Below are positions 23,488-30,215 of a stretch of 64,000 nt of DNA, in pieces. Under the pieces are notes generated by a model. That model was given only the letters and a program-made list of their open reading frames with translations. It made no database searches and had not been told where the DNA came from. The position numbers and the translations under genes are program-made. Source of the stretch: Desulfosudis oleivorans. Its GTDB lineage: Bacteria; Desulfobacterota; Desulfobacteria; Desulfobacterales; SURF-7. The first letter of the stretch is position 1; the number at the start of each line of letters is the position of its first letter. The stretch is from positions 86,286-150,285 of the forward strand of contig DYJD01000012.1 in the NCBI GenBank assembly GCA_020723325.1. The letters are read 5' to 3'.

Positions 23488-24180
23488 CTAGCGCGGCGCA
23501 AGCCCGCCCCGGATAAAGCGCATCATGCCTTGGATGATGCGTTCATCGTTTTCAAGGGCGTCTTCGCCGGCAAAGATTTTCATGCGTTCCCTGAAATACT
23601 CTGTGGTATAGGAATATTGCAACATCATGATGAGGTTGTCCAGGCAAAAGGCCGTCACCGATGCATCGATGCCCTCGTCCACCACGCCGTTCTGTTTGGA
23701 CAGGGTCAGCAGGGACTGATAAAAATGGGCCGAGATGGTCTCCATCTTGCGGGAAAGCATCACCGACAGATGGGAAAGCCCTTCGGAAGCAATATCCACA
23801 TAAATCTGGTTTAATTCCGGATAGGCCCGGGAATAATGCTGGGCGGCCCGCAACAACCGCTCGATTTTATCATAAATATCCCCGGCTTTTAAATCCACTT
23901 CCGCCAGGACCCCGGCCAGGACCTGATAGCCGTAATCCATAATGGTCAGGAAAAGGTCTTCCTTGGAAACAAAATACTTGTACATGGAACCGATGCTGAT
24001 GCCGGCTTTGCGGGCAATGACATTGATATTGGCGGCCCGAAAGCCGTTGGCGGCAAATTCGGAAGCGGCGGCCTTAAGGATTTTCTCCCGTTTTTTTTCA
24101 TCTATTTTTTCAAATGTTTCCGTATAATGCTTCTTTACCGTATAACCGTTGTCCTGAAATTCTTTTTTGGGATAATTCAT
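23488..24180 (-). CDS. TetR-family transcriptional regulator
   Basis: 230 residues with the TetR DNA-binding helix-turn-helix at ~35-80 (ILKAAASEFAANGFRAANIN, ARKAGISIGSMYKYFVSKED) and a helical ligand-binding domain after it. AAGGA lies 8 bases before the ATG. It is divergent from the SCP2/aminotransferase/transketolase operon, and the 141-base gap between the two carries a palindrome of TetR-operator type, so it very likely represses that operon and itself. The N-terminal 25 residues before the HTH are longer than usual. TetR proteins of this kind often respond to acyl-CoA or lipid-like ligands; that would suit the SCP2-like neighbours but is inference. Confidence 0.9.
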   Translation of the reverse strand: MNYPKKEFQDNGYTVKKHYTETFEKIDEKKREKILKAAASEFAANGFRAANINVIARKAGISIGSMYKYFVSKEDLFLTIMDYGYQVLAGVLAEVDLKAGDIYDKIERLLRAAQHYSRAYPELNQIYVDIASEGLSHLSVMLSRKMETISAHFYQSLLTLSKQNGVVDEGIDASVTAFCLDNLIMMLQYSYTTEYFRERMKIFAGEDALENDERIIQGMMRFIRGGLAPR

Positions 24181-24221
24181 ATTTCATTCCTTGGATCAAA
24201 TAAAAGTCTGTATCTTTTTCC

Positions 24222-24267
24222 TTGACTTTTTCATGCCTTCATATGCTATAAGTGAGCAAGCACTCAC
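24222..24267 (+). promoter_or_regulatory. Sigma-70-type promoter overlapped by a TetR-type operator
   Basis: TTGACT at 24222-24227 and GCTATA/CTATAA near 24245-24251 give 17-18 base spacing. Immediately downstream GTGAGCAAGCACTCAC (24252-24267) has 5-bp arms GTGAG/CTCAC around 6 bases, and further CTCAC/CTCACT half-sites follow to 24280. Repressor bound here would cover the start of transcription for the operon beginning at 24322 and lie within reach of the divergent tetR promoter. Confidence 0.65.
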
Positions 24268-24321
24268 TCACATGCTCACTATACTCTGAGCAACAGCACT
24301 TTGCAAGGGGGCATTTTCATT

Positions 24322-25083
24322 ATGACGGCTGAATTAATCAAATCCAATTTAAATTTATATGCAGTCCTGCAAAACCTGGAAGACCTGACGGCCTGGGACC
24401 CGGAAATGAAGGCCTTCACCGCAAACTGGAACATCTCCATCCAGTTCAGTGTGCTGAAAGGCCCCCAAGCCTATATCTTGTTCCAGGGCGGTACCTGCAA
24501 GGTGGGAAAAGGGGCCTTGCCTGATCCGGTGGTAAAACTTTTTTTCCTATCCCCGGCCCATTTGAACCGCATGATGGACGGCAAGGGCAATCCCATTCCC
24601 CTCAAAGGGTTCACCAAACTGCCTTTTCTGGCCAAGGATTTCGCCCGGCTTACGTCCCGGCTGGAGTATTTTCTGAAGCCCAAGGACGAATTGCTGGCCA
24701 AGGCCGACTACCTGGCCATGAACACCCGCCTGACCATGAACACCGCCGCCTTTGCCGTGGCCGAGCTGGGTTTGCTGGACCCCCTTGCCAAGCTGGCGGC
24801 GGCCCATATCCGCAACGGCGCGGTGCTCATGAAAATCCTGCCGGACGGCCCGGCGGTGCACATTATTTTCAACAACGGCCGCATCCAGCCCGGACGGGGT
24901 GAAATCGACAAACCCATGGCCTGCATGTTCATGCAGGATCTGCAAGTGGCCAATGCCTTTTTGAACGGCAAGCTGGATGCCTTTAGCGCCATTGCCTCAG
25001 GCCAGGTCATGATCAAGGGCCAGACCCCCATGCTGGACTCCATGAGTCTGATTTTAGACCGGATACCCCATTATTTGTCATAA
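24322..25083 (+). CDS. SCP2-like (sterol-carrier/lipid-binding) domain protein, first gene of TetR-controlled operon
   Basis: The chosen ATG at 24322 follows AAGGGGG; the frame also opens at a TTG at 24301. The 253-residue protein has the hallmark SCP2 sandwich pattern, with a strand carrying NISIQFSVLKGPQAYILFQGG, then PDPVVKLFFLSPAHLNRMMDGKG and an IPLKGF segment. A second lower-similarity half (AVHIIFNNGRIQPGRGEIDK, FLNGKLDAFSAIASGQVMIKG) looks like a repeat of the fold. There is no signal peptide. SCP2 domains bind fatty acyl chains, sterols or acyl-CoA, so this protein may present a lipid-like substrate to the enzymes encoded behind it. The spacing to the aminotransferase is 15 bases. 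It resembles the protein at 28277 in general character but not closely. Confidence 0.75.
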   Translation: MTAELIKSNLNLYAVLQNLEDLTAWDPEMKAFTANWNISIQFSVLKGPQAYILFQGGTCKVGKGALPDPVVKLFFLSPAHLNRMMDGKGNPIPLKGFTKLPFLAKDFARLTSRLEYFLKPKDELLAKADYLAMNTRLTMNTAAFAVAELGLLDPLAKLAAAHIRNGAVLMKILPDGPAVHIIFNNGRIQPGRGEIDKPMACMFMQDLQVANAFLNGKLDAFSAIASGQVMIKGQTPMLDSMSLILDRIPHYLS

Positions 25084-25098
25084 AGAGGATGATATCTT

Positions 25099-26346
25099 AT
25101 GCAAACCTATCAGTATCCCAAATCCCAAGCCTTGTTCCAACGCGCCGTCCAGGTGATTCCCTGCGGCATTTACGGTCATTTCAGCCCGGCGCCGCTGATT
25201 CCGGCCACGGACTATCCTTTTTATACGGAAAAAGCCAAGGGCGCCCGTTTCTGGGATGTGGACGGCAACGAATTCGTGGATTATATGTGCGCTTACGGCC
25301 CCATGGTGCTGGGCTATAACCACCCCCAGGTGGATGCCGCCGCCGCGGCCCAGGTGGCAGCCGGCAATTGTTTCACCGGCGCCTCGCCCCTTATGGTGGA
25401 ATTGGCCGAATGCCTGGTGGACATGATCAGCGGCATGGATTGGGCTTTTTTTGCCAAGAACGGCGGGGATGTGACCAATTATGCCGTCATGGCGGCCCGG
25501 GACGCCACCTGCCGCAAGAAAATCGTCATGATCAAGGGCGGCTATCACGGCGTGGCCCCCTGGATGCAGGCCCCCGGCCACCATGGCCTGCTGGACGACG
25601 ATTGGCGCAACATCATCCGCATCGACTGGAACGATGCCGCCGCCTTTGAACGGGTCATTCAGGAGCATCCCAAGGACATCGCCGCCTTCATCGCCACGCC
25701 CTACCATGTTCCGGCCTTTAGCGACAGTGTCATGCCGGCCGAGGGGTATTGGAAAAAAATCGAAACCCTGTGCCGTGAGAACGGCATCATCCTCATCAGC
25801 GACGATATCCGCCACGGGTTTCGGCTGGACCTCAAAGGTTCCCACCATCATTTCGGCTTTCAACCGGATCTGGTCTGTTTCTGCAAGGCCATTGCCAACG
25901 GTTATCCCATTTCGGCCCTGATGGGCACCGCTGCCATGAAACCTATGGTGTCCCGGATTTTTTATACCGGCAGCTACTGGTTCCAGTCCCAGCCCATGGC
26001 CGCGGCCCTCACCACCTTGCAAGAACTGAAGGCCGTGGACGGACCGGAAAAAATGCGGGTCATCGGCGAGAAACTCGGCAACGGGCTAGTGTCGGCCGCG
26101 GCCCGCCACGGCTTTGATTTGCGTATCACCGGCGCCCCGGCCATGCCCTATCTGCGCATCACCGATGATGAAAGCCTGATGCTGCACCAGGATTGGTGCG
26201 CGGAATGCACCAAGCGCGGGGCCTATTTCACCCCCCACCACAACTGGTTCGTGTCCACGGCCCATACGGACGAGGATATTGAAAAGACCCTGGCCATTGC
26301 CGACGAGGCTTTTCAGGTGGTCCGGAAAAAATACAATCGGCTTTAA
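25099..26346 (+). CDS. Class III PLP-dependent aminotransferase (glutamate-1-semialdehyde aminomutase-like)
   Basis: 415 residues with the complete class III core: VIPCGIYGH near the N-terminus, WDVDGNEFVDYMCAYGPMVLGYNHP typical of the GSA-aminomutase branch (seen in pieces around 50-75), YHGVAPW near 150, LISDDIRHGFR with the PLP-N1 Asp near 233, and FCKAIANGYPISAL with the Schiff-base lysine at Lys263. The usual acidic residue two positions after the Asp is replaced by Arg (DDIRHGF where DEV..GF is common), which may shift substrate choice. True GSA aminomutase is unlikely given the context. The amino acceptor is unknown; the neighbouring transketolase and hydroxypyruvate reductase suggest a hydroxy- or keto-substrate. 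AGAGGA precedes the ATG. Confidence 0.85.
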   Translation: MQTYQYPKSQALFQRAVQVIPCGIYGHFSPAPLIPATDYPFYTEKAKGARFWDVDGNEFVDYMCAYGPMVLGYNHPQVDAAAAAQVAAGNCFTGASPLMVELAECLVDMISGMDWAFFAKNGGDVTNYAVMAARDATCRKKIVMIKGGYHGVAPWMQAPGHHGLLDDDWRNIIRIDWNDAAAFERVIQEHPKDIAAFIATPYHVPAFSDSVMPAEGYWKKIETLCRENGIILISDDIRHGFRLDLKGSHHHFGFQPDLVCFCKAIANGYPISALMGTAAMKPMVSRIFYTGSYWFQSQPMAAALTTLQELKAVDGPEKMRVIGEKLGNGLVSAAARHGFDLRITGAPAMPYLRITDDESLMLHQDWCAECTKRGAYFTPHHNWFVSTAHTDEDIEKTLAIADEAFQVVRKKYNRL

Positions 26347-26362
26347 TCAACAGGAGGAACCC

Positions 26363-27199
26363 ATGCCCATCACCGATCAGGAAATCAAAGAACTTTCCGC
26401 CGTGGCCCGGCAATTGCGCAAGGACATCATCGACATCACCTACTGGGCCGGCGGCGCCCACATCGGCGGCGCCATGAGCATGGCGGAGATGCTGGTGCTG
26501 CTATATTATAAATACCTGAACGTGGACCCCAAAAAACCGGACTGGGAGGAACGCGACCGCATGGTCCTGAGCAAGGGCCACGGCGGCGTGGGCTATGCAC
26601 CGCTCCTGGCCCGCAAAGGCTATTTTGAATTTGATCAATTAAAGGAATTCAACAAATTCAAATCACCCTTCGGCATGCACCTGGACGGCCTCAAGGTCAA
26701 AGGCGTGGATGTGTCCACCGGCTCCCTGGGCCATGGATTGCCCATTGCCGCCGGTCTGGCCCTGGGGGCCAGGCTCCAGAAAAAAAACTGGCGCACCTAC
26801 TGCATTCTCGGCGACGGGGAATGCAATGAAGGCACCAATTGGGAAGCGGCCATGACCATCAACCATTACAAACTCACCAACCTCCTTACCTTTGTGGACC
26901 GTAACAAGCTGATGATCGACGGCACTACCGAGCAGATCATGGGCCTTGAACCCTTTGCCGACAAATGGAAGGCCTTTGGCTTCATCGTTAAGGAAGTGAA
27001 CGGCCATGATTTCAAGGAACTTTCCGCAGCCATAGACTTCGCCCTGTCCCAGAACAAGGCGCCGGTGGTGATCATCAGCCACACCATCAAGGGCAAAGGC
27101 GTGGACTTCATGGAAAACGAAGTAAAATGGCACTACGGCGGCCTGGATACGGACAGCCGCGACAAGGCCAAACAATCCGTAGACCGGATGTATGGTTAA
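26363..27199 (+). CDS. Transketolase, N-terminal (TPP-binding) subunit
   Basis: The ATG at 26363 follows CAGGAGGAACCC and sits 16 bases after the aminotransferase stop; the longer frame overlaps that gene. The 278 residues contain SKGHGGVGYAPLLA, the conserved His-rich loop, and the TPP motif GDGECNEGTNWEAAM...DRNK (near 154-187). HIGGAMSMAEML matches the start of split transketolases. With the next gene it rebuilds a full transketolase, as in archaeal and many anaerobic two-subunit enzymes. Transketolases move a two-carbon ketol unit and can use hydroxypyruvate as an irreversible donor, which is notable with a hydroxypyruvate reductase in the same operon. Confidence 0.92.
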   Translation: MPITDQEIKELSAVARQLRKDIIDITYWAGGAHIGGAMSMAEMLVLLYYKYLNVDPKKPDWEERDRMVLSKGHGGVGYAPLLARKGYFEFDQLKEFNKFKSPFGMHLDGLKVKGVDVSTGSLGHGLPIAAGLALGARLQKKNWRTYCILGDGECNEGTNWEAAMTINHYKLTNLLTFVDRNKLMIDGTTEQIMGLEPFADKWKAFGFIVKEVNGHDFKELSAAIDFALSQNKAPVVIISHTIKGKGVDFMENEVKWHYGGLDTDSRDKAKQSVDRMYG

Positions 27200-27264
27200 A
27201 AATGGACCCCATCCACAATTCCTAATTCCTAATTCGTAATTCATAATTTTTAATAGGGGGGTAT
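27200..27264. repeat. Short AT-rich degenerate repeat between the transketolase halves
   Basis: Four imperfect ATTC(C/G)TAATTC-type units run through 27218-27250 before the ribosome site AGGGGGG of the next gene. Similar runs are common as dispersed microrepeats. It has no terminator shape, so co-transcription of the two subunits is expected. Confidence 0.6.
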
Positions 27265-28275
27265 ATGAGCGAAGGCCTAACCTGGAATGTATATGATGCC
27301 AACACCATGACACAGGCGGACATCTACGGCGAAGTCCTCTGCCAACTGGGGGAACGCGACCCCAAGATCGTGGGCTTGTCCGCGGATCTTGCCAAATCCA
27401 CCAAAATCGGCAAGTTCGCCGACAAATTTCCGGAACGTTTTTTCAATGTGGGCATTGCCGAGCAAAACCTCTTCGGTGTTGCCGCCGGCCTGGCCAAAGC
27501 CGGCCTCCTGCCCTTTGTTTCCACCATGGCGGTATTCACCACCCTGCGGGCCGCCGAGCAGGTACGCACGGATATCTGCTACCAGAACCTGTCCGTGAAG
27601 ATCATCGCCACCCATGCCGGCACCTCCTTTGGCGCGGCCGGCACCACCCACCATTGCACCGAGGACCTGGCCGTCATGCGCGCCCTGGCCAACATGACCG
27701 TGATCGCGCCGGCCGACGGCATTGAAACCGCCAACGCCGTCAAGGCCTGCGTCAACTATCCCGGACCGGTGTATATCCGCATCGGCCGCGGCTTTGAACC
27801 GCGCTGTTACGAGAACGAAGACTACGGCTTTGAGATCGGCAAGTCCGTGTTGATGCATCCGGGCACGGACATCACCCTGATCTGCTGCGGCGTCACCGTG
27901 CTGCAGGCCCTGGAGGCGGCCAAATACCTGAAGCAAAACGACGGCCTGAGCGTGCGCGTGCTCAACATGCACACCATCAAGCCCCTGGACGCGGAGGCCG
28001 TACTGGCGGCCGTGCGGGAAACCCGGCGCATCATCACCTTTGAAGACCATAATATCCAGGGCGGTCTGGGCAGTGCCGTGGCCGACGTCATTGCCGCCTC
28101 GGGCAAGGGCTGCGCCTTTGAAAAAGTCGGCATTCCGGATTGCTTCTGCATCGTGGGTTATCCCGAGGATCTTTACAGTCACTACCAGTTCGACACCGAC
28201 GGGATCATCCGCAAGGTCAAGGAAGTCATGGGCAAGGATTTTGAAGAAGACGAAGACTGGGAAGATGAGGTGTGA
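27265..28275 (+). CDS. Transketolase, C-terminal (pyrimidine and transketolase_C) subunit
   Basis: 336 residues beginning 65 bases after the N-terminal subunit, with TAGGGGGGTAT before the ATG. FFNVGIAEQNLFGVAAGLA (~60-78) carries the glutamate that activates the TPP aminopyrimidine ring. GTSFGAAGTTHHCTEDLAVM (~115-134) is the usual pyrimidine-domain loop. The region from ~190 is the transketolase C-terminal domain (LICCGVTVLQALEAA, VRVLNMHTIKPLDAEAV, EDHNIQGGLGSAV). It ends in an acidic tail. Its stop is one base from the start of the SCP2-like gene that follows, a sign of translational coupling. Confidence 0.92.
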   Translation: MSEGLTWNVYDANTMTQADIYGEVLCQLGERDPKIVGLSADLAKSTKIGKFADKFPERFFNVGIAEQNLFGVAAGLAKAGLLPFVSTMAVFTTLRAAEQVRTDICYQNLSVKIIATHAGTSFGAAGTTHHCTEDLAVMRALANMTVIAPADGIETANAVKACVNYPGPVYIRIGRGFEPRCYENEDYGFEIGKSVLMHPGTDITLICCGVTVLQALEAAKYLKQNDGLSVRVLNMHTIKPLDAEAVLAAVRETRRIITFEDHNIQGGLGSAVADVIAASGKGCAFEKVGIPDCFCIVGYPEDLYSHYQFDTDGIIRKVKEVMGKDFEEDEDWEDEV

Positions 28276-28276
28276 T

Positions 28277-29056
28277 ATGGCGACCCCCACTGAATTGATG
28301 AGCGCACGCATCTTTTTGCGGGCCCTGTTTCCGGTGATGAAAGTGGTCCTGGCCGACGACCCCAAGATGAAAAAGAAATTCGCAGGGGTTTCCGGCAATG
28401 TGCAGTTCGCTGCCAAGGACAGTGCCGGCGATATCGGCGCCTACCTGAATTTCCAGAACGGCGCCCTGGAAATTGTTCAGGGCTTCTGCCCCAACCCGGA
28501 CATCACCTTTGCCTTCGGCAGTGTGGCCAAAATGAATGCCATGCTGGCCGGCAAGCCGGTGATCCCGATTATTAAAGGCTTCTGGAAGCTGGGCCTGCTG
28601 ATCAAGGTGTTCGCCCTGCTCCTGTACCTCAAGGTCCTCATGCCCAATGCCCGTCCCAAGGATCCCTTTAAACAGCGCATGAAGGTCAAGCTGACCGTTT
28701 ACATGATCACCACGGCCCTAAGCCAGTACAACAAGGGCGGTGATCCGGAAATGGCCAAATGGACCGCCAAACAGCCGGAACGGATTTACCAGATGTCCGT
28801 GGACGGCGAACCGGACATCGCCGGCTATGTGCGCGTCAAGGCCGGCAAATCGAAATCCGGCCGGGGTTTTTACGCCCGGCGGCATTCCTTTGTGCACATG
28901 CGTTTCAACGGCGTCAGCGGCGCTTTGCCCGTTATTCTCAATGATGTGAATATGGTGGAAGCTATACGCCGGGGCTATTTGTCCGTGGAGGGCTCGCCGG
29001 AATACGGCCGGGACATCGGGGATTTCATGATGCGGATTCAGGCTTTGACTACCTGA
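28277..29056 (+). CDS. Second SCP2-like lipid-binding domain protein
   Basis: The ATG at 28277 sits one base after the transketolase stop, and its likely ribosome site (GAGGTG) lies inside that gene's end. The 259 residues include an SCP2-type segment (DIGAYLNFQNGALEIVQGF, PDITFAFGSVAKMNAMLAGK) followed by a hydrophobic stretch LGLLIKVFALLLYLKVLMP (~108-126) that could dock on a membrane. A C-terminal region (DGEPDIAGYVRVKAGKSKSG, FVHMRFNGVSGALPV) does not match the first SCP2 protein. Two SCP2-like proteins around one enzyme set argue for a hydrophobic intermediate. The biochemical role is inferred from fold and context only. Confidence 0.75.
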   Translation: MATPTELMSARIFLRALFPVMKVVLADDPKMKKKFAGVSGNVQFAAKDSAGDIGAYLNFQNGALEIVQGFCPNPDITFAFGSVAKMNAMLAGKPVIPIIKGFWKLGLLIKVFALLLYLKVLMPNARPKDPFKQRMKVKLTVYMITTALSQYNKGGDPEMAKWTAKQPERIYQMSVDGEPDIAGYVRVKAGKSKSGRGFYARRHSFVHMRFNGVSGALPVILNDVNMVEAIRRGYLSVEGSPEYGRDIGDFMMRIQALTT

Positions 29057-29057
29057 A

Positions 29058-30194
29058 ATGAGCACAAACCAATGGAAAGTGCATCATCCCACCGGCCGCT
29101 TCCGGGTAGTGGTCACCCGTAATTTACCGGGTGAGGGCTGGCTGAGGATCTTGCAACAAGCCGATTGCCGGGTGGAAATCTGTTTGTCCCCGGAAGGCCT
29201 ATCCAAACAAGAAATCCTGGCGGCCCTGGGAAAAGCTTGTGACGCCGCCATCGGCCAGTTGACCGAGACCTGGGATGCGGATCTGTTTGCGGCCCTGAAA
29301 ACCGCCGGCGGCCGGGTGTACGGCAACTATGCCGTGGGCTTTAACAATGTGGATCTGGCCGCCGCCACCCGCAACGGCATTGCGGTGGGCAACACCCCCG
29401 GGGTCCTCACCGAAGCCACGGCGGAACTGGCCGTGGCCCTTACCTTGGCCGCCGCCAGACGTCTGGGCGAATCCGAACGTTTCCTGCGGTCCGGCAAATT
29501 CAGCGGCTGGCAGCCGGATCTGTTTCTGGGCGAATTGTTATGGCGCAAGACCCTGGGAGTTGTCGGCGCCGGCCGGATCGGGTCGACTTACGCCCGCATG
29601 CTGGTCCAGGGCCATGAAATGAACCTAATCTACTACAGCCCAAGGTCCAATCCGGAACTGGAGGCGGAAGTGACCGCTTTTGGTGAATACCTGAAAGCAA
29701 GGGGCCGGGAGCCGGTGACTTGCCGGCGCGCCGCCCATCTGGATGAATTGTTGCAAACAGCGGACGTTGTCAGCCTGCATACGATCCTGAATGCCGAAAC
29801 CCGTCACTTGATCAACGCCCGGTGCCTCAGCCTGATGAAACCCGATGCCGTTCTCGTCAACACCAGTCGCGGCCCGGTCATCGACGAAACCGCTCTGGTG
29901 GCCCATTGCCGGACCCATCCCAACTTCCGGGTGGGCCTGGATGTGTTTGAAAATGAGCCGGAACTGGCAGCGGGACTGGCCCAGTTGGAAAACGTGGTGC
30001 TGGTGCCCCACATCGCCTCGGCCACCCGCTGGACCCGGGAAGGTATGGCCGTGCTGACCGCCTGCAACGTGGCGGCAATTCTGCAAAACCATGGGGTTTG
30101 GCCCGAAGCGGATATTCGCCCCTTCCTGTCGGAGAATCCACCCCAGGCTGCGCCCAGCATATTGAATGCAAGGGAACTGAATGTAAAGAAGTGA
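29058..30194 (+). CDS. Plant-type hydroxypyruvate reductase (D-2-hydroxyacid dehydrogenase)
   Basis: 378 residues, one base after the previous stop. NAD(P)H-dependent reduction of hydroxypyruvate or glyoxylate is expected. Gly-rich VVGAGRIGSTYARM (~170-183) is the cofactor site. NTSRGPVIDETAL holds the catalytic Arg, GLDVFENEPEL the Glu and VPHIASATRWTREGM the His. The whole length, including the N-terminal FRVVVTRNLPGEGW...CRVEIC and the IGQLTETW, NNVDLAAATRNGIAVGNTPG and C-terminal PSILNARELN segments, closely resembles the peroxisomal hydroxypyruvate reductase of plants (HPR1) as I remember it, more than ordinary bacterial GhrA/GhrB. As last gene of the operon it may remove or regenerate hydroxypyruvate for the transketolase. 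Confidence 0.88.
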   Translation: MSTNQWKVHHPTGRFRVVVTRNLPGEGWLRILQQADCRVEICLSPEGLSKQEILAALGKACDAAIGQLTETWDADLFAALKTAGGRVYGNYAVGFNNVDLAAATRNGIAVGNTPGVLTEATAELAVALTLAAARRLGESERFLRSGKFSGWQPDLFLGELLWRKTLGVVGAGRIGSTYARMLVQGHEMNLIYYSPRSNPELEAEVTAFGEYLKARGREPVTCRRAAHLDELLQTADVVSLHTILNAETRHLINARCLSLMKPDAVLVNTSRGPVIDETALVAHCRTHPNFRVGLDVFENEPELAAGLAQLENVVLVPHIASATRWTREGMAVLTACNVAAILQNHGVWPEADIRPFLSENPPQAAPSILNARELNVKK

Positions 30195-30207
30195 CCTATC
30201 ATCGGGG
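30185..30207 (+). repeat. 23-bp sequence shared with 747-769
   Basis: AAAGAAGTG(A/T)CCTATCATCGGGG occurs here and at 747-769 with one mismatch. At both sites it overlaps or abuts the stop codon of a plus-strand gene. At 747 it leads into palindromic-element copy 1; here the element body is absent. It is probably a remnant of the same repeat family. Confidence 0.55.
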
Positions 30208-30215
30208 AATCATTC

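Noticed and set aside
22457-23491. Long plus-strand frame opposite alanine dehydrogenase
   Set aside because: His/Gly/Gln-rich shadow of ald; no start signal.
26363-28275. Split transketolase as a frameshifted single gene
   Set aside because: Two-subunit transketolases are normal, the second gene has its own strong ribosome site, and 65 bases separate them.
27277-28416. Long minus-strand frame opposite the transketolase C-terminal subunit
   Set aside because: Shadow frame; the plus strand encodes a complete conserved enzyme subunit.
24322-30194. Operon as the sulfoquinovose sulfo-transketolase pathway
   Set aside because: That route also uses a split transketolase, but the isomerase, sulfoacetaldehyde dehydrogenase and transporter genes are missing and the SCP2 and aminotransferase genes do not fit.
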